Shown piece after piece: positions 54,947 through 64,000 of a stretch of 64,000 nt of DNA. The stretch's first letter is position 1. The number at the start of each line of letters is the position of its first letter. The notes under the pieces were generated by a model. That model saw only the letters and a list, made by a program, of their open reading frames with translations. It searched no databases and had not been told where the DNA came from. The position numbers and the translations under genes were made by a program. Source of the stretch: Cervus elaphus (Eukaryota > Chordata > Mammalia > Artiodactyla > Cervidae); the NCBI RefSeq assembly GCF_910594005.1, contig NC_057847.1, positions 23,224,001-23,288,000 of the forward strand, read 5' to 3'.

Positions 54947-56103
54947 TCTTCTGTGTGGGTTCCAACAAGATAAGGGCTCCCGTTACTACTTTGGATGGCT
55001 TGAGCAGACTCTTTATTCTCCTTGTCAGTAGAGAATTACCATGTAAGTAATACATTTTCTTTTTCAAGAATTTTTGGATGAACTGAAAGTAAAAGTAACC
55101 CAAAGATTTGGGGTTAATAGTCTAGGCACTGTGACCTGCTAATTCATGGCAAGTCAGACTTGGTACAAAGCAGAATTAAGCTGTTTTCTATGCCTTTCAA
55201 ATAAATGACTTCTTTAACATCAGATATTGTTAGCCAAAATGAATTTCCAGCTCAATCTAGACATGTGATGATGGTACTTATCTGTCCTTAAGGACATTTG
55301 GACACCCTTGAAGCAGGAAGAAATTAGACTTAGTTGAAGTGTTTTAATCACAATTAAAGATATGTCCAATAATAACTGGTTCAGATTACATCAGATGCTG
55401 AGTTATTTTGGCTTAAATAATTCAATGGAAAGTTTGGTAGGATAATAAAAAAAACTTTTTTTTTTTCCCCAGGCAGATGAACTTAAATGATTTCTTTGTC
55501 AGACAAAGTAATATAACCACAGTTGCAGTGCTGCTCATGTTATTTGCATATAAATATTTTATTTGCATACTAATGAAGGGAGTAATCTATTATTCCTAAA
55601 TTTCTTTCTCCTTTTCCCACAGCAGTGGACATGACAGACCATTTTGTTAAGGAAGTTAGAGTCTTTCCCAACCACCTTTCGCTAGGTGGCCACCTAGAGA
55701 ACTCACTTGATTTCTGAATTTCCTTAGAAGCTTCTGTTTAATATTTATTTAATTCTGCTAGTCTTGAGGGGCTTGAGCAATTTTCTCTGGAAGATCAACT
55801 GTCTTTTTCTTTGATTGATGTTTATTGTTTAGCAATACTAGAAATGAAATTCATAGGTAAAAACAATTCCTAAAAAATATGATTATATGTCTTCTTCAAA
55901 GGAACCCAGTGATCAAAAGTTACTTTTTTCTTAGTTGTGACTTAAAAATATAGATAGGAGGTATTTAATTATATTTCTGATGATCATATTTGACTAGGAA
56001 GTTTAAATATACTATAAAAGGGATTTCATTGTGTATGATAAATGTATCAGACACCTCTTTTGTGCCACCTCAGATTCTCTGGCATTCACATCTGTCTTGG
56101 CTG
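54947..56103. other. Unique sequence with no gene seen
   Basis: About 1.2 kb. Two ATATTTGCAT-type octamer-like words (TTATTTGCAT, 55543-55570) occur close together but without promoter context. No gene called. Confidence 0.5.
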
Positions 56104-56328
56104 TGTGCATGCATGCTCAGTTGCTCAACTGTGTCCGGCTTGTTGCGAGTCCATTGACTGTAGCCTGCCAGGCTCCTCTGTCCATGGAATTTTCCTGGCA
56201 AGAATACTGGAGCTGATTGCCATTTCCTCTTCCAGGGAATCTTCCAACCCAGGGATTGAACCTGAGTCTCCTGTGTCTCCTGCATTGTCAGGCAGATTCT
56301 TTATTACTGAGCCACCTGCGAAGCCCTT
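56104..56328 (-). mobile_element. Bov-tA SINE, full length
   Basis: Antisense copy with the GTGCATGCATGCTCAGTTGC tail variant, 3' part, middle and head ending GCGAAGCCC. It has a small internal duplication CTCCTGTGTCTCCTGCATTG near the B box region. Confidence 0.94.
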
Positions 56329-58347
56329 ACATCTCTCTAGAGCTCTGAATTTCTTCTTCTATTTCAGTTGCTGGACAGCAGCTGACTTTATATGGTCACA
56401 GAATATAGTAGATGGGAGGAAGCTGATAGTTAATTTATCTCGCTTTTCCATTCCTTGGTGGGCTATACAAAAACAAAATTTTCTGTATCACTTATCCTAA
56501 GACACTGTGTCTCTGTGAAATGACTTATTTTGTAAGACAATATATTGTGTTTGCTTCCCAATCTTACCTGCCTCAGTTCTATCTTCTATCATTCATATTG
56601 CCCTGGAATTATATCTCCCAGTGAAGCATAGGGTTTAAGACTTTGCCCCAGGCTCAATTTTCAAGGGAACTTATTCCAGGATAATAGAAGTTCTATAAAT
56701 GTTTAATGAGTTGAAATGAATAAAAAATAAAATCTAAACTAAATGGGGGCTTTTGTCTAATCATTCTTATCTTTCTGTACTTCAGAACTTTGTACCTCCT
56801 GACTCATTCATTTTGTGGCTCCCTCTGGATTGGTGAGTATGGTGCCCAGAAAGAAATAACCAACAAATCAAAGTCCATTTCAGATGGTAAGTGGTTTACC
56901 AGATGCCTCAAAGAGAAGTAACATTTACAAAAGGCTGATTGAACAAGGAAAGGGTCTGGGTAAATGAATCTGAGTGAGAAGAGAATAGACCAGACTGTGG
57001 GCCTGGAGCCCAGATTTTTTTTTTCAGAGACATAGCTGACTTCTCCATAAGTCATGGTCATTTTCTCCAGGTACCTTCTCTGTTAGAAAAGCTCCTGCAT
57101 AAATTCTCATTTTTATTCTTCCTTAAGAAGAAAAGAGAATTATTTTCCTAATAGAAATCCAATTTCAAAGAATTTGTGATATGTATATGAGACTTGAAAG
57201 CCTGAAAATGTGAGGTTACTCTGTTAAAAGAACAAAAGGAAAGAAGGAAAATTTAATTTTTTTTCTTTTTACCACTGTCTTGCATTTAGTAATTGGGATT
57301 GTTAAAGTCTTCCAAAGAAACGAAAAGAAAATTGTTTTAAGACATTCAAGATGCTAAAAAAAAAAAAGATACACAGTATCTGTCATATATTTTAGTGCGT
57401 GTTGGTTCTCAGGGCCAAGACCTTTGTGCTCTTGGGAAAAAATGCAGCCATTATTATTACTTTTATTGCCATCACCATTATTAATAATAAAGAAGATTGC
57501 TACAGAAATGAAAGTAAGGAGGCACCAGCAATGCTGACCTGTGTGAAATCTTTTGTAATTTAATGAAAAAAGACAAGATAAGATAACATTTAGAGTATTA
57601 TCTATTTTTTTGTGTGTATATGAAATTGAGGCCAAGCAATTTTATTTGTAGGTAACTGTTTTCTAAGGACTGTGTAGTCACTCGTATCCATAGTAAATGA
57701 GAAAAATTATAATTTTGTCTAATTTGGTGGCTGAAAAGTATGAAAAGGAAAGCTTTGGTAGGAAACTTAAGAGATTTATTATAAATCAACTGATCAGACT
57801 ATGACTCATCTTCAGCGATGTTACTGGAACTGGCTATTTGGATGTTACCATCACTGGAGGTAATGCTTGATCTTTTCACTGACCATAAAGATGTTTCAAA
57901 ACAGTGACATAAGCTGCACTTGGCAGAGTCCACAGAGGCCACTGCAGCAACAAATGTATTTAAGTGTTTAGTCCGGCAAAGAGGTGATGTTCATCTTGCT
58001 TTTACTTCTGCTACAAGGGCAGAGATGAAGAAACATTCATTTTGGCTACATAAGGTCATTACAAATGAGGCAAGAGAGCAACAGAGCATAAAAAGCAGGC
58101 AGGCAGTTTTTATCAGCAGAGAAAATTAAAAGAAGTTGTGCTTCATGTCTGTGGAGGTAGAATAAGGAGGGCTTGCATGTGCATCCATCGCTGTGTTTTC
58201 TAGACTGGCAAGAACCCTGGACTCACACAGCTGATCTGGGCTGAGACTGTGCACCCAAGTTACATCAGTGTGTTGAGCTCTAAGAGCGGTATGTGGGACA
58301 GAGGACAGACAATAGTAACAGGCTTCAGGTTCAAGTAGAGGAGAAAG
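56329..58347. other. Unique sequence with no gene seen
   Basis: About 2 kb, the longest repeat-free stretch in the right half. Open frames of 60-93 codons (56804-57061, 57354-57635, 57920-58129) lack motifs and overlap others. Short T or A runs occur near 57017, 57255 and 57357. Confidence 0.5.
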
Positions 58348-58427
58348 GGGGCTTCCTTGGTGGCTCAGTGGTAAAGAATCTGCCTGCAACGCAAGAGACA
58401 CAGGAGATATAGGTTCGATCCCTGGGA
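58348..58427 (+). mobile_element. tRNA-derived head of Bov-tA alone, intact B box
   Basis: About 80 bases, GGGGCTTCCTTGGTGGCTCA to GGTTCGATCCCTGGG. AGAAAG flanks it on both sides (left near 58342-58347, right from 58427) as a possible target duplication. The BovB-derived 3' half is completely missing. The internal promoter B box (58412-58422) is perfect. Confidence 0.85.
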
Positions 58428-58559
58428 GAAAGAAGAGGAAATAAAATATAAAGGCAGACCATTCAGTCCAGACTCCTCTTGAGTGAAGAAATCCCTCTCA
58501 TTGTGTCCTGGAAAAAAGTGTCATCAAGAGTATAGCCCAGTGGGACCCTACTGTCAGCC

Positions 58560-58680
58560 TGTGGATTGGCTGGTATCAGAATCTCCCAGGGACATTTAGA
58601 AATACACCTCCCAGAAGTTTAGGTATGAAATAGGACTTGGGACTCTGTATTTTAATAATTTTCTTCAGGTGTTAAAATCA
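58560..58680 (+). mobile_element. MER5-like remnant
   Basis: TGGTATCAGAATCTCCCAGG, GGACTCTGTATTTTAATAA and CTTCAGGTGTTAAAATCAGG resemble MER5A in sense order but with losses. Confidence 0.45.
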
Positions 58681-58717
58681 GGTGTTTGGGAGTTTTTTAT
58701 TTGAACTCTTGTTGTTG

Positions 58718-58997
58718 TTGTTCAGTCGATCAGCCGTGTTCGACTCTTTGAGACTCCATGGATTGCAGCAGAGGAGACTTCCCTGTCCTTCACCATCTCC
58801 CTGAGTTTGCTCTGACTCATGTCCGCTGAACTGGTAATGCTGTCCAATCATCTCATCTTCTTTCATCCCCTTCTCCTCTGCCTTCAACCTTTCCCAGCAT
58901 CAGGGTCTTTTCCAATGAGTCCGCTCTTCACATCAGGTGGTCAAGGTATTGGACCTTCAGTTTCAGCATCAGTCCTTCCAATGAATATTCAGGGTTG
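58718..58997 (-). mobile_element. BovB 3' fragment
   Basis: Antisense BovB 3' end (TTCAGTCGATCAGCCGTGTT) through CATCAGTCCTTCCAATGAAT. A (GTT)4 run (58710-58720) precedes it. It is more diverged than other BovB copies here. Confidence 0.9.
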
Positions 58998-59962
58998 GGT
59001 TCCTGGTTAGTTGACCAGGTTATAAATTGCTATTTTGTGTCAACAAAAATCTGCTTCCTTAAAACTTGCATCCATTTCTTGGTTCTCTCTGGGCCTTTCG
59101 AAGTAATTCAAAGTTCTCAGATCAAGGTGAAGAATTTGGCTTTGTGGTGGAACTAGTCATTGTAGTTTTATGACCTTATCCAGAAGCAAGGTAGTCTGGG
59201 AGCACAGAATGTGAATGCTGAAGTGACCTTGATTTGAGGACTGGAATGATGGACAGTCAGTGAACTAAAGGATTTTAGGACGCTAGATAGGGAACTGTCC
59301 ATTGCTGGGTACTGATTGAGCCCCAGGTGTGGACTGATGTAAAGACAGCTGTTACCTGACCAAGAGGTCTGAGAGGGTGCTAGGCCCGCGGTTACCTGGT
59401 CTTACACTGATTTTCCCATGCCTGGGTGCAGTAGGCTCTCAGTTGGTATTCTTTTGACTGACTGATTATTGCAAAAGGCAAGTTGAGTGGATACATGAGG
59501 ATGGAAGAGGAAAGTGAGGAGATTGTGTCAGAAAAGGAAAACTGACTAGCAGTCTCAGAGGTGAGCAGTTCTCAATTATAAGAAAATACAAGTTGTGGCT
59601 AAAGTGTGATAGAGTTGAGAATGAAAGTTGCTGAGTAATTTTCTGGTCATCATCATGGATGATTCTGTTACTGAGAATGATGACTGAATATTGGAGACAG
59701 AGAGCAACTGTGACTCAGATGCTGAGGTATTTGAGCAAAGTATTTGGAGGTGATATAGATGTGAAATAGAGACAGAAGAAAGGATGCAGAAAGCATGGCT
59801 CTGCCTTGTGGGTGAGTTTGGGCAAGTCTCACATCCATTCTGGACCTCTCTATTCTTTTGAGTTAGTAACATGAGACACAATAATCAAATATGTAAAAGC
59901 CACTTTGAAAAGATAGATACTCTCTAGGGGCTGTCCGAGTTTTGAGATCATGGGACAAAACT
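58998..59962. other. Unique sequence with no gene seen
   Basis: About 1 kb of mixed composition. The 101-codon minus-strand frame at 59576-59881 has no recognisable domain or splice context. Confidence 0.5.
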
Positions 59963-60178
59963 GAAAGCGAAAGTATTAGTCACTCAGTTGTGTTCGACTC
60001 TATGTGACCATCTGGACTTGTAGCCCACCAGGCTTCTCTGCCCCTGAAATTCTTCTGGCAAGAATACTGGAGTAGATAGCCATTCCTTTCTCCAGGGGAT
60101 CTTTCCAACCCAGGGATCAAACCTGGATCTCCTGCATTGCAGACAGATTCTTTACCATCTGAGCTACCAGGGAAGCCC
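59963..60178 (-). mobile_element. Bov-tA SINE, full length
   Basis: Antisense copy from AAAGCGAAAGTATTAGTCAC to CTACCAGGGAAGCCC, with the full 3' part, middle and head present. Confidence 0.94.
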
Positions 60179-60833
60179 AATTATTACACCATATCAATGT
60201 TATGAGATGTCATAAAATATATTACAGTAAAAATACAACTTCATTTGAAAGAAAAACATCTAAAGCCACTCCTCTAGCACAAGCAGCCAAATAACCATTA
60301 ACCTAAGTGACTTTTTTATCTCTGAAATTAATAGGTCAAGTTTGAGGAAGATGATTCTGATATTTCTTTTTCTTTAGCACATTTTGGCATCCTTTGGAAG
60401 ATCCAGAAGTCCACATGTTGGATATGAATCTAGAGCTGTGGTTGCTGCAAAGGTACATTCCGCAACTTGATTTTCTATACTAATAATTACTCAGGTAAAA
60501 ATGATACCACTAAATGGCCCTTTGATTCTGGAATTGCATTTTCACATTTTTTACAATTAGTTTTAATTCTGTAACTCTGAGTTGAGAAACTAGAAATTTT
60601 CCTGCAAGGTTTCTTTACATATCTCTGGAATTGAATTCTGACTTTGAATATTCAAAACTCCACCCAGTTTAGGGGGAAAATGTAATTACAGAGATTAGTC
60701 TAAGCATTTCTTATATTGGCTCTACTTTATATGGTGGTGTTTCCACCATGGAGTACAATCTCAAAATCTCATGTCCTTCTAAAGTTATATTCAGATATGG
60801 CTTCTATCACTTGGTCTCTTGTCCATTGTTTTC
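60179..60833. other. Unique sequence holding one exon-like block
   Basis: Single-copy sequence. The only notable feature is the acceptor-donor pair at 60378-60452, listed separately. Confidence 0.5.
60378..60452 (+). other. Candidate 75-nt internal exon (weak)
   Basis: A strong pyrimidine tract and AG (TATTTCTTTTTCTTTAG, ending 60377) precede 75 bases that end AAG before GTACAT (60453). The block is a multiple of three and open in two of three frames, reading HILASFGRSRSPHVGYESR in one and TFWHPLEDPEVHMLDMNLE in another. Neither matches a protein that I recognise. A chance block with these properties is quite possible in 64 kb. It might be a real exon, a non-coding RNA exon or nothing. Confidence 0.2.
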
Positions 60834-60841
60834 CATACAGT

Positions 60842-61059
60842 GCGTGCATGCATGCTAAGTCGCTTTAGTTGTGTCCGACTCTGTGACCCCAGGGACTGTA
60901 GCCTGCCAGGCTCCTCTGTCCATGAGATTCCCTAGGCAAAAATACTGGAGTGGGTTGCCATGCCCTCCTCCAGGGGATCTCCCCAGCCGCAGGATTGACC
61001 CTGTGTCTCTTGCATTGCAGACAGGTTCTTTACCACTGAGCCAGTGGGGAAGCCCATCT
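60842..61059 (-). mobile_element. Bov-tA SINE, full length, 8-bp target duplication
   Basis: Antisense copy with the GCGTGCATGCATGCTAAGTC tail variant and head ending GTGGGGAAGCCC. CATACAGT occurs at 60834-60841 and 61060-61067. Confidence 0.95.
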
Positions 61060-61160
61060 CATACAGTATTTACCAGCTAGTCCTCTAAGAGGTTCCAAAG
61101 CTTGAACCATATATTTTTGGCAAAGGAAGGAGATATTCCCAGATTCATAGTGTTCTTTCT

Positions 61161-61226
61161 TGAGAGAAACCAAAAGTCCATATCTAAGAGTATACTTGAA
61201 AGAAAGCAAAAGTCCATTTCTAAGAG
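61161..61226 (+). repeat. 36-bp tandem duplication
   Basis: Two 30-base units (61161-61190 and 61197-61226), each containing AAAAGTCCAT and TCTAAGAG, differ at three positions. Period 36. Confidence 0.9.
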
Positions 61227-61829
61227 CCCAGTCCTGGGCAGAGGCATTTTTTATGGTCAAACAATGTCATACATACTGTAGATTCTTTATTTAAATCCTT
61301 CCTGAATGATGTTGATTTTAGAAAGCTGGAGGCCAGAGTTGAAGAGAAGTAACACTCTTTTGAGAAAGATATCAATTTTCCAATGTTGGAAGGTTTTGTC
61401 AATTTATAACTAACTTATGTCTAATGATAATCACCACACACATCTATTATTCTCAGTAAAATAAGATACAGAATAGTTGGCTGCAAGTTATTCCAAACCC
61501 TTTTGCTAAAGAAATAACAAATATAGAAAGCTTGGGGAAATCCTGTACCTAGCAGAAGAATCTATTTGGGAACGAGACATCCCAAAACAGATCTGGGTGA
61601 AAAGGTTATCAAATTGTTCTCTGTGCTTTGAATTACAGAGATTGAAAGTGAAACAATGTTAATGGTAGCTTGCATAAAAGGAGACTAAACAATGGAAAAA
61701 TAATTTTGGAAGACTGGAATGATAATCTTTTGTGTGACTTTGGCATTTTTCCTGGTCCTACATTGCTATGATATGACTGTGCCATTTCCTTGCTCTGTTT
61801 TGCTCTCAATTTTGCATACTGAATACTAG
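61227..61829. other. Unique sequence with no gene seen
   Basis: No repeat or credible open frame. It may begin the LTR region at its right edge. Confidence 0.5.
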
Positions 61830-62350
61830 GGGTTGAATTGTATCTACCCCCCCGCCCCCCAAAAAAAGTATGCCGAAGTTCTACCCTCCTCAGCACATCA
61901 TCTTTGGAAATAGGGCCTTTTCAGGGTTGACTGAGTTAAAACGAGGTCATTATCTGCCCTAATCTAATGGGACAGATATCTTTGTATAAAAAAATTTGGA
62001 CACAGATATCTATATCTAAATCTAAATCTAAATCTATCTATCTATCTATCTATCTATATACACACACACATGGAGGGAAAATAATCTAGACACACAGGGG
62101 AAAAGGCAGCTATGTGAAGATGGAGACAGAGATTGGATTTACGCTGTCACAAGCCGAGCACTGGTCAAGCCTGGGGCTACCAGAAGCAAGCAGAGAGCCA
62201 CCAAGATTTACCCTCACAACTCTTAGAAGGAACCAGTTTTGCTGACACTTGGATTTTGGATTTCTAGCCTCCAGAACCACGAGACAATAAATCTCCTTTA
62301 AGCCACTCAGTTTATGGTACTTTGTTATGGCAGCCCTAGGAAATTAATAC
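61830..62350 (+). mobile_element. MLT1/MaLR-type LTR with embedded microsatellite
   Basis: GGGGTTGAATTGTATCTACC, TTTGGAAATAGGGCCTTTTC, CGAGGTCATTATCTGCCCTA, AGAAGGAACCAGTTTTGCTG, CCTCCAGAACCACGAGACAA (with AATAAA near 62286) and TTATGGCAGCCCTAGGAAAT follow the MLT1-type order, same orientation as the copy at 54524. A C-rich run (61847-61860) and a compound microsatellite (62006-62070) expanded inside it. Confidence 0.82.
62006..62070 (+). repeat. Compound microsatellite (ATCTAA)n-(CTAT)n-(AC)n
   Basis: ATCTAA repeats (about 62008-62036) change to CTAT repeats (62033-62057) and then CA repeats (62060-62070), inside the MLT1-type LTR. Confidence 0.95.
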
Positions 62351-63424
62351 ACAGAACTTATACCAATCCTGGGAACTCGCAATGTTTCATCCCATCCTTT
62401 GCTGCCTATTGGGAAGTAAAACCTCAGAGCCTCTAAAATGCCCTTAACTCCATCCTCCACCCAGTTTCTTCTGCACAACTGTGGATGAATGGCAGGTAAA
62501 TATAGTCCCTGTAGGAAGAATTTTCACTTGTTCAGGAAGGTTGACCTGTATAAATGATGTGAATTGCATGTGAATTGTGATGCAGATTACTTCACGTCAA
62601 GACATCAGGACCGGTAAAACCTTAGACCTTAAGCATCTCCCAGATGAAGGAATATTGACACATCTTAACCATGGTGATGGTGTTGTGATAATAACCAATT
62701 CAGAGTGGAATATTGCTTTTCTCCAAAGAAATTCAAACAGGGAGTCAATAACATGAAGCTTCACATCATCTAGTGCAAGATGAAATACTAGCTCAGGCAT
62801 TGACTAATCAAGATCGTCTTGCCCCTTGTGTTCTTGTGTTGGGAAATAACTTACTTCAGTATCTTTAAAATTTATTCACCTTGTATTTGCACTGATCACA
62901 CTCATTGAACTGTGGCACAGAGCCAAGAACCATATTTTGAAGCTGAGCTGGTGATAGGCAGACTGTGTCTCAGTCCTTGGAATAAATCCAGCCATCTTCA
63001 ATATTGAAGTGTTTCTTTATGATGCTCTAGAGACATTTTCATCATGCTGTATTCTTCGTGATATGTCGAGCCCAACCACAGCATTTGAATGCTTTTCTAA
63101 AATAGGTAGATTGTCTCAGTAAAAATTACTTGAAACGTTGTTGTGAATGAATGACAGAAAATACCCATGTGGACATTTAAAAAATATAAATAAAATATAC
63201 CTGTAAAAAGAGAAAATATAAATATTTCAACTTAAAGCATGTGTATGTATGTTCATACTCACACCTATACCCGTATTCTAAATCCAGTTTATACATCTGT
63301 AGAAAAAGGAATTTATTTGCATGCTCATGAGTACTTTCTGTTGTCATAGGCCTTTGTCAGTTAGATATTGTTAACCACCACTGCTACTACTGGTAGTGCT
63401 ACTACTGTTACTTTGGTTGACACA
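62351..63424. other. Unique sequence with no gene seen
   Basis: About 1.1 kb with no repeat recognised. It has AT-rich and ATAAATA-rich patches near 63180-63230. No supported coding region. Confidence 0.5.
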
Positions 63425-63580
63425 GGAGATGAGGATTTAATTCCTGGGTCCGGAGGATCCCCTAGAGAAGGAAATGGCAATCAACTCCAGTACCCTTGCC
63501 TGACCCCGAATGGACAGAGGAGCCTGGTGGCCTATAGTCCATGGGGTTGCAAAGACATGACTGAGCACAGAACAGCACAG
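63425..63580 (+). mobile_element. Bov-tA SINE, lacking head
   Basis: Sense copy from AGGAGATGAGGATTTAATTC to GACATGACTGAGCACAGAAC. The 5' head is missing or replaced, and the middle is diverged (CCTGACCCCGAATGG). Confidence 0.88.
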
Positions 63581-63606
63581 TACCTTTTCATGGGTAGTTA
63601 CTCAGT

Positions 63607-63825
63607 GCCTGTAAAGTGATAATTGCTTTGTCTATATGCAATCCTTTAATCCCTTTTGACAGGACATATATATCTTTGCTTCCATTATACAGACTAGGAA
63701 ACTAAGGCTCAGTGATATGAAGGAGCTTGGACAAGATCACACAGTTAGTGGTGGAGCAGGGATTAGGAATCCAGAGCTTGTTGACCCCAAAGCTTGCATT
63801 CTTATCTACTTTACAGTTTGGTCTC
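63607..63825 (-). mobile_element. MIR SINE, antisense
   Basis: CTTCCATTATACAGACTAGG, AAACTAAGGCTCAGTGATAT, AAGATCACACAGTTAGTGGT, GCAGGGATTAGGAATCCAGA and GCATTCTTATCTACTTTAC follow MIR in antisense order. Confidence 0.9.
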
Positions 63826-64000
63826 ACGAGTACTGTTGGAAGCACAGAGCATCCTGTTAGGACAGGTAAAGACCCTACTCTGAGAGCTCAGTCTTAAGTT
63901 GGAAGAGATCAGTGCATACCTGACATACGTACAAGGAAGTGCTGGGGGACAGAACGGAGCAAAAGGAGCAGCAATGGAGAAGCCGCTCCTGGCACGAGAC

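Noticed and set aside
55540..55572. Paired octamer-like ATTTGCAT words as a possible regulatory module
   Set aside because: Two short AT-rich words in AT-rich DNA are expected by chance, and no promoter or exon is near.
57920..58129. 69-codon frame that looked cytosolic and charged
   Set aside because: No match to a family that I recognise. It needs a non-AUG start and has no splice support.
63973..64000. ATG at the right edge starting a GC-richer open stretch
   Set aside because: Only nine codons before the window ends, with no Kozak-plus-context evidence. It cannot be judged without the next bases.

Overview
The window is nuclear DNA from an even-toed ungulate, almost certainly a bovid (cattle, sheep or goat type). 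The evidence is the repeat content: many Bov-tA/BOV-A2 SINEs on both strands, eight or more copies of the RTE-type LINE BovB, CHR-type tRNA-derived SINEs and a ruminant-type L1. Older mammalian repeats (MIR, L2, L1M, MER5A, MER1, MER20, MLT1-type LTRs) lie underneath. I cannot tell which bovid it is. I found no convincing host protein-coding gene, no structural RNA gene and no CRISPR array. Every long open frame I recognise belongs to a LINE reverse transcriptase or is the opposite-strand shadow of one. The window reads as intergenic or deep intronic sequence. One 75-base exon-like block (60378-60452) is the only host-exon candidate, and it is weak.

Layout: 1-14600 is mostly AT-rich unique sequence with scattered SINEs, a BovB 3' end (7927-8143), MIRs and a DNA transposon split by a Bov-tA (12870-13434). 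14640-22300 holds an old L1M split by a SINE, MER5/MIR/MER20 fossils and a BovB with an inverted 5' end (18270-19240). 22316-25582 is a 5'-truncated, antisense ruminant L1 with ORF2 remains. 25838-28352 has L2, MER5A and MIR pieces and a clean solo LTR with 5-bp target duplications. 29510-33177 is a nearly complete BovB with a perfect 11-bp target duplication, itself carrying a second BovB 3' end and a SINE fragment. 33196-37057 is older DNA-transposon and L1M sequence. 37058-41655 is a nested stack: an antisense L1 received a SINE and a BovB with an inverted 5' end, and that BovB was then split by a 2.4-kb BovB on the opposite strand. 42070-45185 contains MER1 and L1M copies, each split by several SINE/BovB insertions. 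45372-54060 has MIR, L1M, L2 and CHR elements, a (GT)n microsatellite, and a SINE pair bracketed by a 92-bp duplication. 54060-64000 has MLT1-type LTRs, MIRs, SINEs and unique sequence.

The elements work together in one clear sense. The BovB reverse transcriptase is generally held to mobilise the Bov-tA family, whose 3' part is BovB-derived, and both are dense here. All LINE coding frames seen are broken or truncated, so no copy here looks able to move by itself. The value of the window is its insertion record (nesting order, target duplications, inversions, palindromes), not a new gene system. I did not find an undescribed functional system. Repeat family names come from recognising consensus features by eye, and ancient families are given with lower confidence.
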